Assembly: GCF_009727055.1 (NCBI RefSeq)
Contig: NC_052351.1
Span: forward strand, 4,978,454 to 5,042,453
Length of the DNA: 64,000 nt
DNA from: Benincasa hispida
Lineage: Eukaryota > Streptophyta > Magnoliopsida > Cucurbitales > Cucurbitaceae
Reading direction: 5' to 3'
The notes under the pieces are model-generated. The model saw nothing but the letters and a program-made list of their open reading frames with translations, searched no databases and was not told the origin of the DNA. The position numbers and the translations under genes were made by a program. Below are positions 23,281-35,078 of this stretch, in pieces (within the stretch, counting starts at the first letter, position 1; each line of letters starts with the position of its first letter).

Positions 23281-25171
23281 TGTTGGTATTGGTGTCCTAA
23301 TTCTCCTGGAAACTCGTAGTTTGTAAACTTTATACACATTGTTATGAATAAAATAAGAGTTATTTTATTTTGCATTTACTCATATCCAATAAAGAAAAAT
23401 TTGTGGTTATTGTATGTAAACTTAAGCATATATATGAAATATACAAGTGGATCATGCCTTAAGTAATAACCTAAAAGGTCATTGTATAAGGATAAATGAG
23501 AAATACCGTATCCTGGTGACACTATGGATGCGACCCACTTTGTAGAGATTTACAAGTGTTGTGAACTACTACAGATGGTATAATCCTGACCATTCACGTG
23601 GAGACATGCGAGCGGGGGTGTCCCAAAGAGTTTGTATAAGACCGAACCACGAGATGATTTGTCTCTATATAGAACGCCGTTGATAATTAAGACTTACATC
23701 TCACCTAAACGACCATAGGTGACATGACATTAATCTTGAGTGTTTTGGGAACTTCTGCCTTTGAAGGCGGTCCTTTGATTAGTATGGGTGAGAGTGGCCA
23801 GATTGCCAACTCAATAAGCCTACCTTTTTTTAGATTTGTCTGATTAGGGAGCTAGAAACTCAGTTACACAAGACGAAATTCACTCCGTCCCCGAAGTAGG
23901 GGTAAATAGATAGATTACTCCCTTAAGGATTGATTCTGGGTCTTGAACATAGTGGCTACATTCTTTCTTTGGAAGAGAAGACCGAGTTATAGTAGGACTA
24001 TGACTTATGTTCATTAGAGGAATCAATGGTACTTAAAGAGTTAGATGTAACTACAGAGGCAAAATGATAAATTAGCCTAGCTGTACTTACGAGTGATCTG
24101 TGAAGGGTTATCGCGCTGTTGATTGGTTGATATGGACACATAAATATATATGTAGTGAGGAGAGTGCAGCTGTCGATTTTTAGTGGAGTGCTCGGTAGTT
24201 AACAGATGGTGGATCTTGTGACTAAACAATTTAGTCAGTTATTCATGTACCGTTGGAGGAACAATCAATATGATTTACACACCATAAAATAGAAAAAGAA
24301 CTATAGTTTGTACGTTTCATGAGATGAAATATTAAAACTATAGGTTATAAATATAATATGGTAAGTTGGTTATAATATTTATCTATAATAATAATTATTA
24401 TTTGATAATTGAGTCTTTTTCTCTATTAACCAATTGAATGAGAGGTTATTAGTAGTTTTACAGTAATCGTGACATGAGAGGAAAAATGTTTTCTTAAAAT
24501 TAGAGAGTTACTTGATTCGGAAAGTTACCCACGGTGAAAGCTATCAAGTGAAAATGTGTCACTTAGCGATAGCTATAGAGAGCCTAAACAATCATGAAAC
24601 ATTGACTATATGATAGTCATTCAACTTATCGTAGCTAAACGATCGCGTGGTTTTGTCTATTCGATAGGTTGCCATTTACTACACAATTGGGCATATCGTC
24701 TATATGACAAACATCTTCCTATCTCCCACTTAAACTGTCGTCTACATGATCGTTGTCCTCCTGTCTCTTCCTCAAGCCAAGGTCATATAAATCCCACAAC
24801 TCTTGGATTCTCACACCGAGAATAACAAGGTAACCATTGCGGTGGTGTCCTCACTCAACTCGATTGTGTTCGAGGAACTCTTGGCTATTCATGTTGATCG
24901 TTGTGTTTGGGCTTTGCACTTGTCGTTGCGTTCAAGAGCTGGATTGCTATTCTTGGATGCTTGGAGATTGATCGAGGGAGTTTGAAAAATGTTTCTTCAA
25001 AGGTACGCATACTCTATCCCATGATATTGTTTGTAAGCTTGCTATAATTTCTTGTTGTGCATGATCTATTTGTTTCCCTTCTTGTACTGTAATTGTATAT
25101 GTTCAATTTCGAGTGAAATTTTGAATGATCCTTCCACTGCTCATGGAAATCCTCATGCTTGATTTCCTTCA
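23281..25171 (+). mobile_element. Copia LTR, family 1 (3' LTR of remnant C, 1891 bp)
   Basis: It starts TGTTGGTATTGGTGTCC after aatgagagat and ends GATTTCCTTCA. It is closest to the solo LTR at 59441-61541 (shared 'cctaattctcc' start and 'gatttccttca' end). A donor-like AAAG/GTACGC is near 25003. The CGATCG motifs are reduced to a few copies around 24640. It abuts a different copia coding region at 25172. Confidence 0.9.
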
Positions 25172-27290
25172 ACTAAGTCATATATACCAACTGCAGATGT
25201 TCTATAAAAAATTGATATCCTAACACAACAAGTTATCGCTAATGAGTCTGAAACATGCTAGAAGCATGGTAAACTAGTAGGTTCCAAAGATAAAAATCCT
25301 CAAAAATAAAAAATAATTAATAGTGAAAAGTACTTGGTTGAGGATGTAAATACCCTTAAAGAAGTCCATGACATGAACAAGGAGAAAGGTGAAATACCTA
25401 AAGATAATAATGAGATTTCAATAAATTATGTCATGATAGGAAAAAGATGGTATCGAACTAAAACAATTATTTGTAAATTTTTTTCGTATAATGTTGCTTT
25501 TGATATTATATCTGAAAATGAGGATCCTGAACCAAAATCTCTTGAAGAATTCGACATAGTAAAGATTGGCTTAGTGGAAAGAAGCAATTTAGGCAAAATT
25601 AAACTCACTTTCAAAACGTCAGGTTTTTGGACCAGTAGCCTGAACACCAGAAGGAGTTAAACCTATGGGATAAATGGGTATTTGTGTGGAAAAGAAATGA
25701 AAATAATGAGATCACAAGATATAAAGCAATACTAGTTGCACATGATTTTTCACAAAGACCTGGTATTGATTCTGAGGAGACGTATTCTCCAGCGGTAGAT
25801 GATATTACATTAAGATATTTAATTGGCTTCACTATGTATAAAAATCTGGATATGCATCTTCTGAATGTAATCACAACATATTTATATGGTTCTCTTGATA
25901 ATGATATTTATATGAGAATTCCAGAAGGATTTAAGGTATCTGAAAGATATAAATCAAATTCTTGGGAATGGTATTCAATAAAGTTATAGAGATCACTATA
26001 CGGATTGAAACAATCAGGATGGATGTGGTATGATCGCCTGAGTAGATATTTATTGAAAGAAGCATATCAAAATAATCTAATATGTTCTTGTGTTTTTATA
26101 AAGAAATCACAATTAAGATTTGCTATTATAATTGTATATGTTGATGTCTTGAATATAAATGAAATTCTTGAAGAGCTTTCAAAGGCAATAGAATATCTTA
26201 ATAAAGAATTTGAGATGAAAGATCTCGAAAAAACAAAATTTTACCTTGGTTTACAAATTGAGAATTTAGCAGATGAAATACTTTTTCATCAATCAACTTA
26301 TACAGGAAAAATTTTGAAAAAAAAATTATATGGACAAAGCACATCCATTAAATATTCCAATGGAAGTCCGTTCATTGGATATAAAGAAAGATATATTTCG
26401 ACCTCAAGAAGATAATGAAGATCTTCTGGTTTTGAAGTATCATATCTTAGTACAATTGGGGCATTTATGTATATTGCTAATAATACAAGACCAGATATTG
26501 CATTTTCAGTAAATTTATTAGCAAGATATAGTTCTTTTTCAATAAAAAAAAACATTGGAACGAAATTGAGCATATACTATGTTACCTCCGAGGAATAATC
26601 AATATGAGTTTGTTTTATTCAAATAAATAAAATTTTGATCTAATTGGTTATACAGATTTTAGATATTTATCTGATTCACATAAAGTTAGGGCTCAAACAG
26701 GTTATTTGTTCACATGTGGAAGAACTACTATATCATGGCGAGCGGTGAAACAGACCATAACGGTCATTTCCTCAAATCATGTTAAAATTCTTGCAATTCA
26801 TGAGGCTAGTTGAGAATGTGTATGCCTAAGATCAATGACTCAACACATTCGTGAAACATGTTGTCTTCAAATAAAAACCCTCCAACAATATTATACCAAG
26901 ACAACACAGCTTGCATAACCTAAATCAAAAGAGGATATATTATAGAAAATAGAACAAAACATATTTCACCGAAGCTTTTCTACATTCGTGATCATAAAGA
27001 AAATGACGACATCACTGCACAACAAATTTGTTCAAAGGATAACCTGGTAGACTTATTTACAAAGGTATTACCAACCACAACTTTTGAAAAATTAGTTCAC
27101 AACATTGGAATGCAGCGATTCAGAGATCGTAAGTGATGTTTTCATAAGGGGAGTAAATATATCGTATTCTTTTAGGAGTATATATTATATGAAATATGTA
27201 CTTTTTTTTCTTCACAAGGGTTTCTTCCCATTGAGTTTTTTCATAATATGGTTTTAACGAGACATATTTTATATATATATGGACATATAA
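25172..27290 (+). pseudogene. Copia pol remnant D (linker, RT, RNase H)
   Basis: A copia lineage different from A-C. It starts mid-protein next to an LTR, with a GSKDKNPQK-type linker, then NNEISINYVMIGKRW and FSYNVAFDIISENEDPEPKS. RT follows with HDFSQRPGIDSEETYSPAVD, YGLKQSGWMWYDRLS and FEMKDLEKTKFYLGLQIEN. RNase H is heavily broken (26590-27130; SWRAVKQT-like, ISSNHVKI). The RT loop reads YVDV rather than YVDD. There are several frameshifts and stops (25660, 25987, 26413). The left edge is where the LTR of remnant C ends, consistent with C having inserted into D. Confidence 0.88.
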
Positions 27291-27298
27291 GGGGGAGT
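27288..27298 (+). promoter_or_regulatory. Polypurine tract of remnant D
   Basis: The purine run taagggggagt immediately precedes the proposed LTR start at 27299. An earlier purine run (aaggggagtaaata, about 27148) is an alternative. Confidence 0.55.
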
Positions 27299-27650
27299 AT
27301 TATGAATATAATAATAATAAATAAATGCACATTGCTTAGTGTCCCAAAATCCATGTGTCACCTTTCATACTGTCCCTGTGCCTTGTAGTTATTCATGTTT
27401 GGTGTCCATGTAAGTCCACATCCTACTTGCCACTTTGCCTATAAACAGTGGCATTTGGTGGATCTTAAAATCACACACCTATTTGTAAGAAATCCACATC
27501 AAATTCCACTAAATTTTCTATTATCAAATTTTATAATTTTAATTATTTTATAATTTGAGATTTTTTAATTTTATATTATATTATATTAATTATTATGATT
27601 ATATTATATTCTCCATATCGTGTTCCCGTCTTGCTCTCAACTTCACAACA
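27299..27650 (+). mobile_element. Short copia LTR (3' LTR of remnant D, 352 bp)
   Basis: It follows the polypurine tract, begins TATTATGAATATAATAAT (the usual TG start appears mutated to TA) and ends CTTCACAACA. It contains a TATAAACAGTGGCA stretch at about 27440 that could be promoter or leader. No partner 5' LTR is in the window. Confidence 0.6.
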
Positions 27651-28772
27651 AAGTTAACTAATTCTAGAGATTATTGAGATCGAGAAACTTGACTTCAACG
27701 AATCGATCATTTACTAAACAATATCTTCCAACAAGGAAAAGAATTTACATATTTTAGTACAAAGACGTGTTAAAAGACTTGGAGTAGAAGCAAACGGTAA
27801 AATAATATAGATGCTAGAGTTCTAGGGAAACAATTTATTTGCTATTATTTTTATTTTTCTAGTGAAAAAACATTTGAAATTTTAGCTAGATTTTATTTGT
27901 TCTTTTAATATAAGGCTCCTTGCATATATTGCAAAATGAGGCTAAAATATTTCAAAAAAGAAAAAATTTAGAACTAATGACAAATATATCAAAATTTACC
28001 TTTAGCCCGTAGAAAATGTCTAAAAATTTCATTGAATGCACAAAAAATATCAAAGGCCTCAAGTTTCCAATTTTAGTGATAGATTTTTATCCTTCTTATG
28101 AGATTAATGATAAATAGTGATATATTTCTCTTACTATCTATCATAGATCTAATATCTATCATAGATCTAATAGATAGTGACAGAAGTCTATCACTGATAT
28201 ACTTATTTGATACTTTATTTATTTGAGCTTGTGTTTATGATAAACTTATTTTTTGCCTTTATATGTAGTCAACTTGGTAATTTGAGGTCAACGAGACAAC
28301 CAAAATCTGTAGTATGCTGATAGACCTTAAGAGATGTACTTATTTGATATTTTAATAGTGTTTGTTTTCTCATAATTTATTATTTCATATGTGTGTTTGA
28401 GTTCTTAGCAGGTTTTCAAATTTTTCATATGTGTGTTTGAGTTCTTAGCAGGTTTTCAAATACAAAGACAAATTTTTTTAAAACCATTTTTTTAAAGTTT
28501 TCACTCCGATGTTTAAAACATTTCTAAAATATAGAGAACAGAAATAGATAAAAAAAAAAAAGAACAACTTTCCAAAACTACAACATTGGAAGGGAAGGAG
28601 TTTTGCATAAACTATTAGGCAAAACATATTTCAATTGACCACAAAATTATTAAAACGTGTCGTAAAAAGGAAAAAGACAGTTCTTTGATCCAATGGATGG
28701 ACTCAATGGATCAAAGTAGAACAAAATTATTACATGAACATAAATTAATTACAACATGTTGTTTCTTCCTAT
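27651..28772. other. AT-rich intergenic stretch
   Basis: No coding signal is visible. Two small repeats stand out. The phrase atctatcatagatctaat occurs twice around 28134-28172, followed by GTGACAGAAGTCTATCACTGATA, a relative of the palindromes at 15-19 kb. A 40-bp tandem duplication (catatgtgtgtttgagttct...) lies at about 28387-28460. Confidence 0.6.
28387..28461. repeat. 40-bp tandem duplication
   Basis: The words catatgtgtgtttgagttct and tagcaggttttcaaat occur twice in direct tandem, 40 bp apart, with no mismatch seen. Confidence 0.85.
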
Positions 28773-30420
28773 TCATTTTTTCAACCTCTTCATATTGACC
28801 AATATTGCAACATAGATCTTGTCTTTGGTCTCATCCATAAATTGGAAATAAGCACGCCTCCAACTTCTCTTTAATATTAAAGGTCCAACAACTCCCCAAA
28901 ATCTCAAAGCAAATCCAAGCATCACAATAATCCTAAACCACATTTTCTCCAACTTATCTTCTTCATGACTATCATTATTAAAATTGTCGATTTCAATTGA
29001 AGGCTTGTCGGAATTTGTATTTGAGCATACCACAGAGAGTGGATCTCCACAAAGATATGGATTACCTTCATAACTGGATGGATCATTGAAGGTTGAAAGA
29101 TGACCTTCTCGAAGAATGCATCTAGAGAAATTGTTGTTGGACAACTTCAACACGCCTAGTGAACTTAAGCTTGACATGCTATTTGGAATTGACCCAGAGA
29201 GTTGATTGAAAGAGAGGTCAAGAGATTCCAATGCTAGCGATCTTCCAAACTCCATAGGAATTGTCCCCGACAGATGATTATGCGACAAATTTAAGTTGAA
29301 CAAGTTTGCTATTGTGGCTATTTCACTTGGAATACGTCCATATAAGTTGTTATTTGAGAGGTCTACATTCACCATTGAATATAACTGTAAATACGAGTAG
29401 TTTCGACTACTTGATTTTGTGACTTGTCTAACATAGCTTACGTAACAAATTGCATATCGATACTCTAAATTGTCACATACCAAACCGGACTTCGTTAGTT
29501 GGTCACTCATGATTTCACTGAAATTTTCCCAAATTGGTGGGATTTTTCCTTCTAGTTTGTTATCTGCAAGAATCAGAAGTTTTAATTGAGGTAGTAGCAA
29601 CAAAGATGAAGGAATAAAGCCATTGAACAATTTCCTTGCAAATTCAAAATTTGTAAACTTTGAAGGCTTGTACCCATCCGTGAAGGAATACTACCAGAGA
29701 ATTTGTTTCCTTCCAGATTCAAAATAGGTAAGGATTTGCAACTTCTCAAGGCAATTAATAGCTCTCCCTCAAGCTTATTGTTTGCCAAGTGCATTAGTTC
29801 GAAAGATTCTTCAATGAATTGGGAAAATCCCCTGAAAACTTGTTCAACGATAAAACAAAATGTGCCAAGTTTGGTGTCAACAAACAACTAGGAATTGTCC
29901 CTGATAATTCATTATTTGAAAGTCCCAAATATATTAGATTCCTCCATCTACAAACAGATCGTGGCAAAGAACCATTGATATGCATGTTGGAAGCATATAA
30001 TGCATATATATTGGGAATTTGGTCGCCAATGCTTTTTGGGAGTGGTCCACTTATTTGATTGTTAGAAATGTCTAAATAAATGAAATTTGGAAAGGTTAGC
30101 CATGTTGGTATAGGCCCTGAAATACTGGTGTTCGAAAAATCTAAATATAAATCTGGTCCTTTTTGTGTTGACAACCATCGAGGAAATCCAATTGATCCAA
30201 AACCTTTAGTTGATCTCACAGAAAAATTCTCCAATTGGAAAGGAGGTACCCAATCATGTTTTATTTCAAAAGAAAGAAGGTGATTTCCATTCATAAATAC
30301 CTGCTTCAACTGTGAGAGATTAGCAAAGTGAATTTCTGTAATAACACTTCTAAGAGGATTCTTAGAAAAATCAAACATTTCGAGATTTACAATCAGACAA
30401 ATCCAAAAAATGTTAACCAT
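28773..30420 (-). pseudogene. LRR receptor-like protein (EIX2/Cf-type RLP) pseudogene
   Basis: The C-terminal two thirds of a plasma-membrane LRR receptor-like protein, a family involved in pathogen or elicitor perception. From 30420 downward it has plant extracellular LRRs (LDISNNQISGPLPKSIGDQ, LGLSNNELSGTIPSCLL), then a second frame (LANNKLEGELLIALRSCKSL, NLEGNKFSGSIPSRMG). The third frame, 29630-28773, holds the last LRRs (VDLSNNNLYGRIPSEIATI), the capping region (SSYEGNPYLCGDPL), an acidic stretch (NNDSHEEDKLEKMW), one membrane helix (FRIIVMLGFALRFWGVVGPL) and a short basic tail, with no kinase. At least two frameshifts (about 29800 and 29640) break it. The N-terminus and signal peptide are lost where a copia LTR fragment begins at 30421. 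Confidence 0.9.
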
Positions 30421-30952
30421 ATTAAGTTGGCAATCTGGCCACTCTTACCCATACAAATAAAATGACCGTCTTTATAGGCAGGAGTCTACAACTCACTCAG
30501 GATTTAGGTCATGTCTCCTATGGTTATCCTGGTGAAATGTAAGTCTCTACTGTTATATAATGAGGCTATTCATTTGGTGTTAAGGTATTATACAAACTCT
30601 TTGTATAGGATACCCTCGCTCACATGTCTCCACATGAGTGATCAGCATCATAACGTTTGTAGAACTTTACAACACTTGTAACATGTACAAAGTAGGCCAC
30701 ATCTATAGTGTCACTAGGATAAGGTACCAAACCTTATCAATCTACTACACATCGTTTAGGTTATCATTTAAACATGATCCACTTATATGTCTCTACGTAC
30801 ATGTTTAAATTACATAAAATAACCTAGGATCTTTATTTATTGGAGCGAGTGTATACTCATAATATAATAATTATTGTATTAATAAAAATTTGTTTATAAA
30901 ATGTTTACAAACTACGAGAATACAAGAGAGATTGAGGACACCAATCCCAACA
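30421..30952 (-). mobile_element. Copia LTR fragment, family 1 (minus)
   Basis: Read on the minus strand it starts TGTTGGGATTGGTGTCC at 30952 and follows the first ~530 bp of the solo LTR at 59441-61541, including the ggcaatctggccactctta block. It stops at 30421 where the RLP pseudogene begins, so it is truncated. Confidence 0.88.
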
Positions 30953-31150
30953 AAGACCACCCAAAGAAAGGGCTATGGAATTTTTAAAGGTTTTAATTAT
31001 GTCCATCAAGTCCGTACTAGTACCACTCAAATAAAGGGTTATGGACCATCAAGTCTATTGCAGTAGACCACCCAGATAAAGGGCTATGGACCATCAAGTC
31101 TATCGAAGTAGACCACCCAGATAAAGGGCTATGGATCACTATAATTGTTT
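30953..31150. repeat. 45-bp tandem repeat
   Basis: About four copies of a 45-bp unit containing gaccacccagataaagggct and atggaccatcaagtctat. The last two are nearly identical and the first two more degenerate. It sits between an LTR fragment and the copia RNase H remnant and may be the 3' non-coding part of the family-3 copia element. Confidence 0.85.
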
Positions 31151-31195
31151 GAGTCCCATACTTGTTGAAAATCCTAGAATTACTCTCGTTGTTAG

Positions 31196-33066
31196 TGTTG
31201 GATTTTATGTCCTAAAACTCGCAGTTTGTAAAATGATAAAATTTTTCTATTATCAATATACTTGTTATTGATCTCATAAATTGTATGAAAGTCTAAATCC
31301 AATAAGTGGATCAGGTTCGAGTAAATAGTCAAAATGATCTATGGTACATGAATGAGGTTGGGTACCTTATTCTTGTAACACCATTGGATGCAGCCTACTC
31401 TGTAGTTGTTACAAAGAGTTGTAAAGTGCTACATACAATGTGATCCTAATTCATACATGTTATGACATGAGGAGTGGGGGCGTCCTATGCAATGAGTTTG
31501 CATAAGTTCAGGACCAAGAAATAAGTCACTCTTACTTTATAATGTTGTTTAGTGTTTAAAACTGACTATTTCACCTAGATGACCTAGGTAACTCGATCTT
31601 AATCCTGAGCTAACTCTGAAATCCTGTTTATTCGGGATTGCCCTTAGATTTGTATAGTTGAGGGATGGCTCAACAGCGCCGGCTCAATAAGACTCCAATT
31701 TCAGGGGTAAAATCAGATATATAGCCGGGGACATAGGGTGTAAGACGGAGTTCATGCCTACCCGATTTAGGGATAGGAGAAAGGTTGTTATCTCAAGTAC
31801 TGAATCCAGGTCTTGAACAAGGGNCTACCCGATTTAGGGATAGGAGAAAGGTTGTTATCTCAAGTACTGAATCCAGGTCTTGAACAAGGGGCCCCACTCT
31901 CTCACTGGGCTGAGAGAGTTTGGTTTGGTGATTGGATCACAAACCAATTGTTCATTAAAGAATTAATAGGGACTTGAGGAATAAGACGTAATCTTAGGGT
32001 TAAACAGATATTTGACTCAGTCGTTATTATGAACAACCTGTGAAGGGTCGACTTTTTTATTATGGTTAAATCATGTGGACATAATATATCTACAGTGAAG
32101 GGAGTGCAACTATAGGCTTTAGTGGAGTGACCCATTAGTTAACGAATGAGAATTAATTTGATCTAATGAGTTTAGCCAATTAATCTCGGATTGTTAGAGC
32201 CAATGATCTATAGGTTCGTGAGGTTCCCCTACTAGCTCGTAACGGACTAGCTCTAAAATAGCGTGATAAGTTAATTTGAAACATTCAAATTAAAATTAAG
32301 GGAATTGGTAATTATATAAGATATAATTATGTTTCATTTTAGAATTAAACGAAATAGGAGAATTTATATATTTAAATATGATTTAAATATATAAAGATGG
32401 ATATGTGTTAAAATTAATTTAATATTTGATATTAAATTAATTAAGTTTTATTTAATAATTAATTTATGAAATTAATTAAATTTTCATTTTTAAAATCAAA
32501 ATAGATTTATAAAATCAAATTTTGAATTTTAGATAAAATTGAAAAATTGGAAAACAAAAACACAAAATGGAAAAATAGATTTTTCCATTATCCATCACCT
32601 AAGTAGCTCACACATGAAGCATTAACATTACCTTGTCTTCTCCAAGCATGTGCTGCAACTCATGCAACTATTCTCTTTGCATGTTGATCTGCAATATAAT
32701 GAAGAGTTTAGAGTGAAAATCGGGCATGCAATCTATAGAGTTTTGAGAGAAAAACTGGTTTGAAGAAAGGTTCTTCAACAAGGTTGCAGCAGTGAATTTT
32801 TCTCCTTCATCCTTTGATTTAAGCTTGTTTTTAGTCCCACAACTCAATCTAGAGCATCAAGAGAATAGTGGGGAAGATCTTGAAGTGGTCTACAACAAGA
32901 TATGAAGAAGATAGCAGCTGGAGATGGAGCTTTGAAGAAGTTCTACAAGAGGTATGTCTTAAAACTCATTTTTTCTACAAAAGCATGCATTATATTTTGC
33001 CAAAATTAGTAAATTTGAATGCTTAGATGATCCTTGTGCTTCCGTTGTTGTTGATACATTCTTACA
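31196..33066 (+). mobile_element. Solo LTR, family 2, with 5-bp target duplication
   Basis: Starts TGTTGGATTTTATGTCC and ends ATTCTTACA. Identical 5-bp flanks GTTAG lie at 31191-31195 and 33067-33071. There is no internal domain, so this is a solo LTR left by LTR-LTR recombination. The same family gives the solo LTR at 52590-54443. It interrupts a minus-strand copia pol remnant. A donor-like GAG/GTATGT is at 32951. An N and a 66-bp duplication at 31758-31890 inflate its length, so the true length is about 1.8 kb. Confidence 0.93.
31758..31890. other. Assembly join: N flanked by a 66-bp duplication
   Basis: A single N at 31824 separates two identical 66-bp copies (31758-31823 and 31825-31890). 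The family-2 LTR at 52590 has this sequence only once (around 53205-53270). This is an unmerged contig overlap, not biology. Confidence 0.93.
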
Positions 33067-33071
33067 GTTAG

Positions 33072-34100
33072 ACCTTTAGTGAGAAGGTATGCTAAATTCC
33101 CCTCAGACCTTATATACTCCAATGAGATAATCGTTCTTTCTGTAACTTTTTTACAGATTCATGTCTAAGGCGTATATACCTCCTCTTGCCATGATACACA
33201 CTATTCTTGGTATTTCCTATGGCAGTTTGTGAATCACAATACAAAGAGATTGATACTGATGCCCCCACAATGATATATCTCTCAGTAGGCTTCTAAGCCC
33301 CTCTTACTGATGTCCTACTAATTCTAGAGCAATAAATTCACACTTCCATGAGATAACTCCTCTACCCAATAAGAACACATCCAATAGTAAAGCTTACTTC
33401 ATCATTCTAAGTTACCCAGTTTGCATACACTACCCTTCTAAAATGTCAAAAAATATTAAATGCAAACAATAATCTATTGTATCATCAAGATACCTTAATA
33501 AATGACAAAGAGCAATCAAATTATCTTTATCATGATTATGTGTATATCTACTCACAACATATGCAAAAATAGGTCTAGTTTAGTTCATAAAAACATAACA
33601 TTTTCTATAATCTTTGCATATTCAAATCGTGAAACACTATCTTCCTTATTTTTCTTAAGATTCATATTAACATCATAAGGTGTTCTTACAGGAATATCAT
33701 CGAAACAATCAAATCTGATTGTCATAAAGAAATAACCATTTTTAGTTTTTCTTATCTTAATACCAAGCATCACAACACCCTCACCTAAATCTTTCATTTC
33801 AAATTGTAAGGACATAAATAACTTAATATTGTTACTTACATCTATGTTTGTAGCAAATATCAGTATATCATTAACATGCAAACAAATAATCATACAATCA
33901 ACTCAAATAAGTTTGTGTAAACACCTGTATCAAAGGATATTAACAAATATTCACATAATCAACTCAAACAACTTGAGTAAACGACTTTTTTTACATCCAT
34001 GTGATGTATTATACAAATGTTATTAAGGCTTTATAGTAACTATTTCAAGTATTTTAGTCATACGAGAATATGCATCAAAATATTTGAAGATCCACTTAAA
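33072..34100 (-). pseudogene. Copia pol remnant, family 3 (RT and RNase H), copy 2
   Basis: The minus strand gives the RT segment MIICLYVNDILIF-like at 33893-33585 (here MIICLHVNDILIFATNIDV, EMKDLGEGVVMLGIKIRK). RNase H pieces follow downstream (VVSRYTHNHDKDNLIAL, GVISWKCEFIALE, GHQ). The RT loop is HVND, so it is catalytically dead, and RNase H has many stops. The part 33585-34091 is nearly identical to 19539-20039. The 3' end of this remnant continues past the solo LTR into 31150-31190. Confidence 0.85.
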
Positions 34101-34785
34101 CCTAACTGGTTTGTTTTGTTTCCAAAATTGAAGATTCATGTTTAATTCATGATGTCTCTTTATAAGTTGCTAAATCACATAACAACCATCAATCATCAAT
34201 CTTTACTTTCTTTTTTCAAGATTCTAGACATGCTCGATAAAATAAAATCTCTATACTTTCAATCAATTGAAATTATATATATGTACACCTATGTACCCAT
34301 GATCTTATCTAACAAATGTGGGACTTTGGTCGTATTTCCAACCATCCTCTCCTCGAACAAATGACGAACTGATCCTCTCCTGTACTAGCCATCCATCCAT
34401 CTAACTCTTATCTAAGCTAACTCCTTTTCACCAAAGCATATTGCCTATCTGATAGAGTTCAATCATGGATCATATCATGACTACTTTCAAGATTTCACCA
34501 CATCTTTGTTCAACATCTAGGGATTATATCAACATGGCTAAACTAAGGATGCGACTTTGATACTATTTATTAGGGATAACAATCCTCCAGATATCTTCAC
34601 AATAGTATGATATTGTATTTACTTTGGACATAAGGCCACATGACCTTGCTTTTGGGTTTAATCCAAAAAGCTTCATATGAATGGAGATAGTTATACACCC
34701 ATGAAAAGTCCATATAAAATATCCACATATTTCACAGCTTAGACACTATGTCAAATTACGATCAATTCTACAAACTTCTACATAA
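34101..34785 (-). other. LTR/primer-site remnant of a small LTR element (minus)
   Basis: Near 34548-34566, on the minus strand, TAGTATCAAAG resembles a degenerate tRNA primer-binding site. It lies beside a segment starting agggataacaatcctccag and running to about 34735 that looks like the end of a short LTR. Another LTR-edge-like passage (aatgtgggactttggtcg ... cctcgaaca) is at 34315-34365. I recall similar wording in dispersed plant repeats but cannot place it firmly. The remaining sequence shows nothing. Confidence 0.35.
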
Positions 34786-34794
34786 AAATGATGG

Positions 34795-34850
34795 AATTTA
34801 CATAGCAGTGGCTTGGTTAAGGGAACCCACCGGAGCCGTAGCGAAAGCGA
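34795..34850 (+). other. Possible plastid 23S rRNA-like scrap
   Basis: The stretch gggaacccaccggagccgta followed by gcgaaagcgaa reads like a conserved part of bacterial/plastid 23S rRNA (GGAGCCGTAGCGAAAGCGA). It is only about 50 bp and lies at the left edge of the pararetrovirus remnant. It could be a plastid-derived nuclear insertion. The match is from memory. Confidence 0.45.
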
Positions 34851-34856
34851 ACCTTC

Positions 34857-35078
34857 TGCAAGCAATACAAGTTGGACAATAATTTGCCATTTGAAGAAAA
34901 GAAAAGGAAGAAACACTCTTCTAGGAAAGCCTATAACAGAAGAAAGCAACCGCTCCGTGAAGAAGGAAGCTCCAAAAAAAGGAAGTATTATCATAGGAAC
35001 AAACGTAGAAATTCCTCTAAGGATACAATTTGTTACAAATGCAGTCAAAAGGGGCATTTGCAAACAAATGTTCTTTGA
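34857..35078 (+). pseudogene. Endogenous caulimovirid: coat/nucleocapsid C-terminal fragment
   Basis: A very basic segment rich in Lys/Arg (EEKKRKKHSSRKAYNRRK) is followed by a zinc-knuckle-like motif at about 35031-35069, C-X2-C-X4-H-X4-N. The fourth ligand is Asn instead of Cys. This order, basic region then CCHC knuckle just before protease and RT, is that of Caulimoviridae coat proteins. Everything 5' of it, including any movement protein, is missing. It marks the left end of a decayed endogenous pararetrovirus on the plus strand. Confidence 0.72.
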
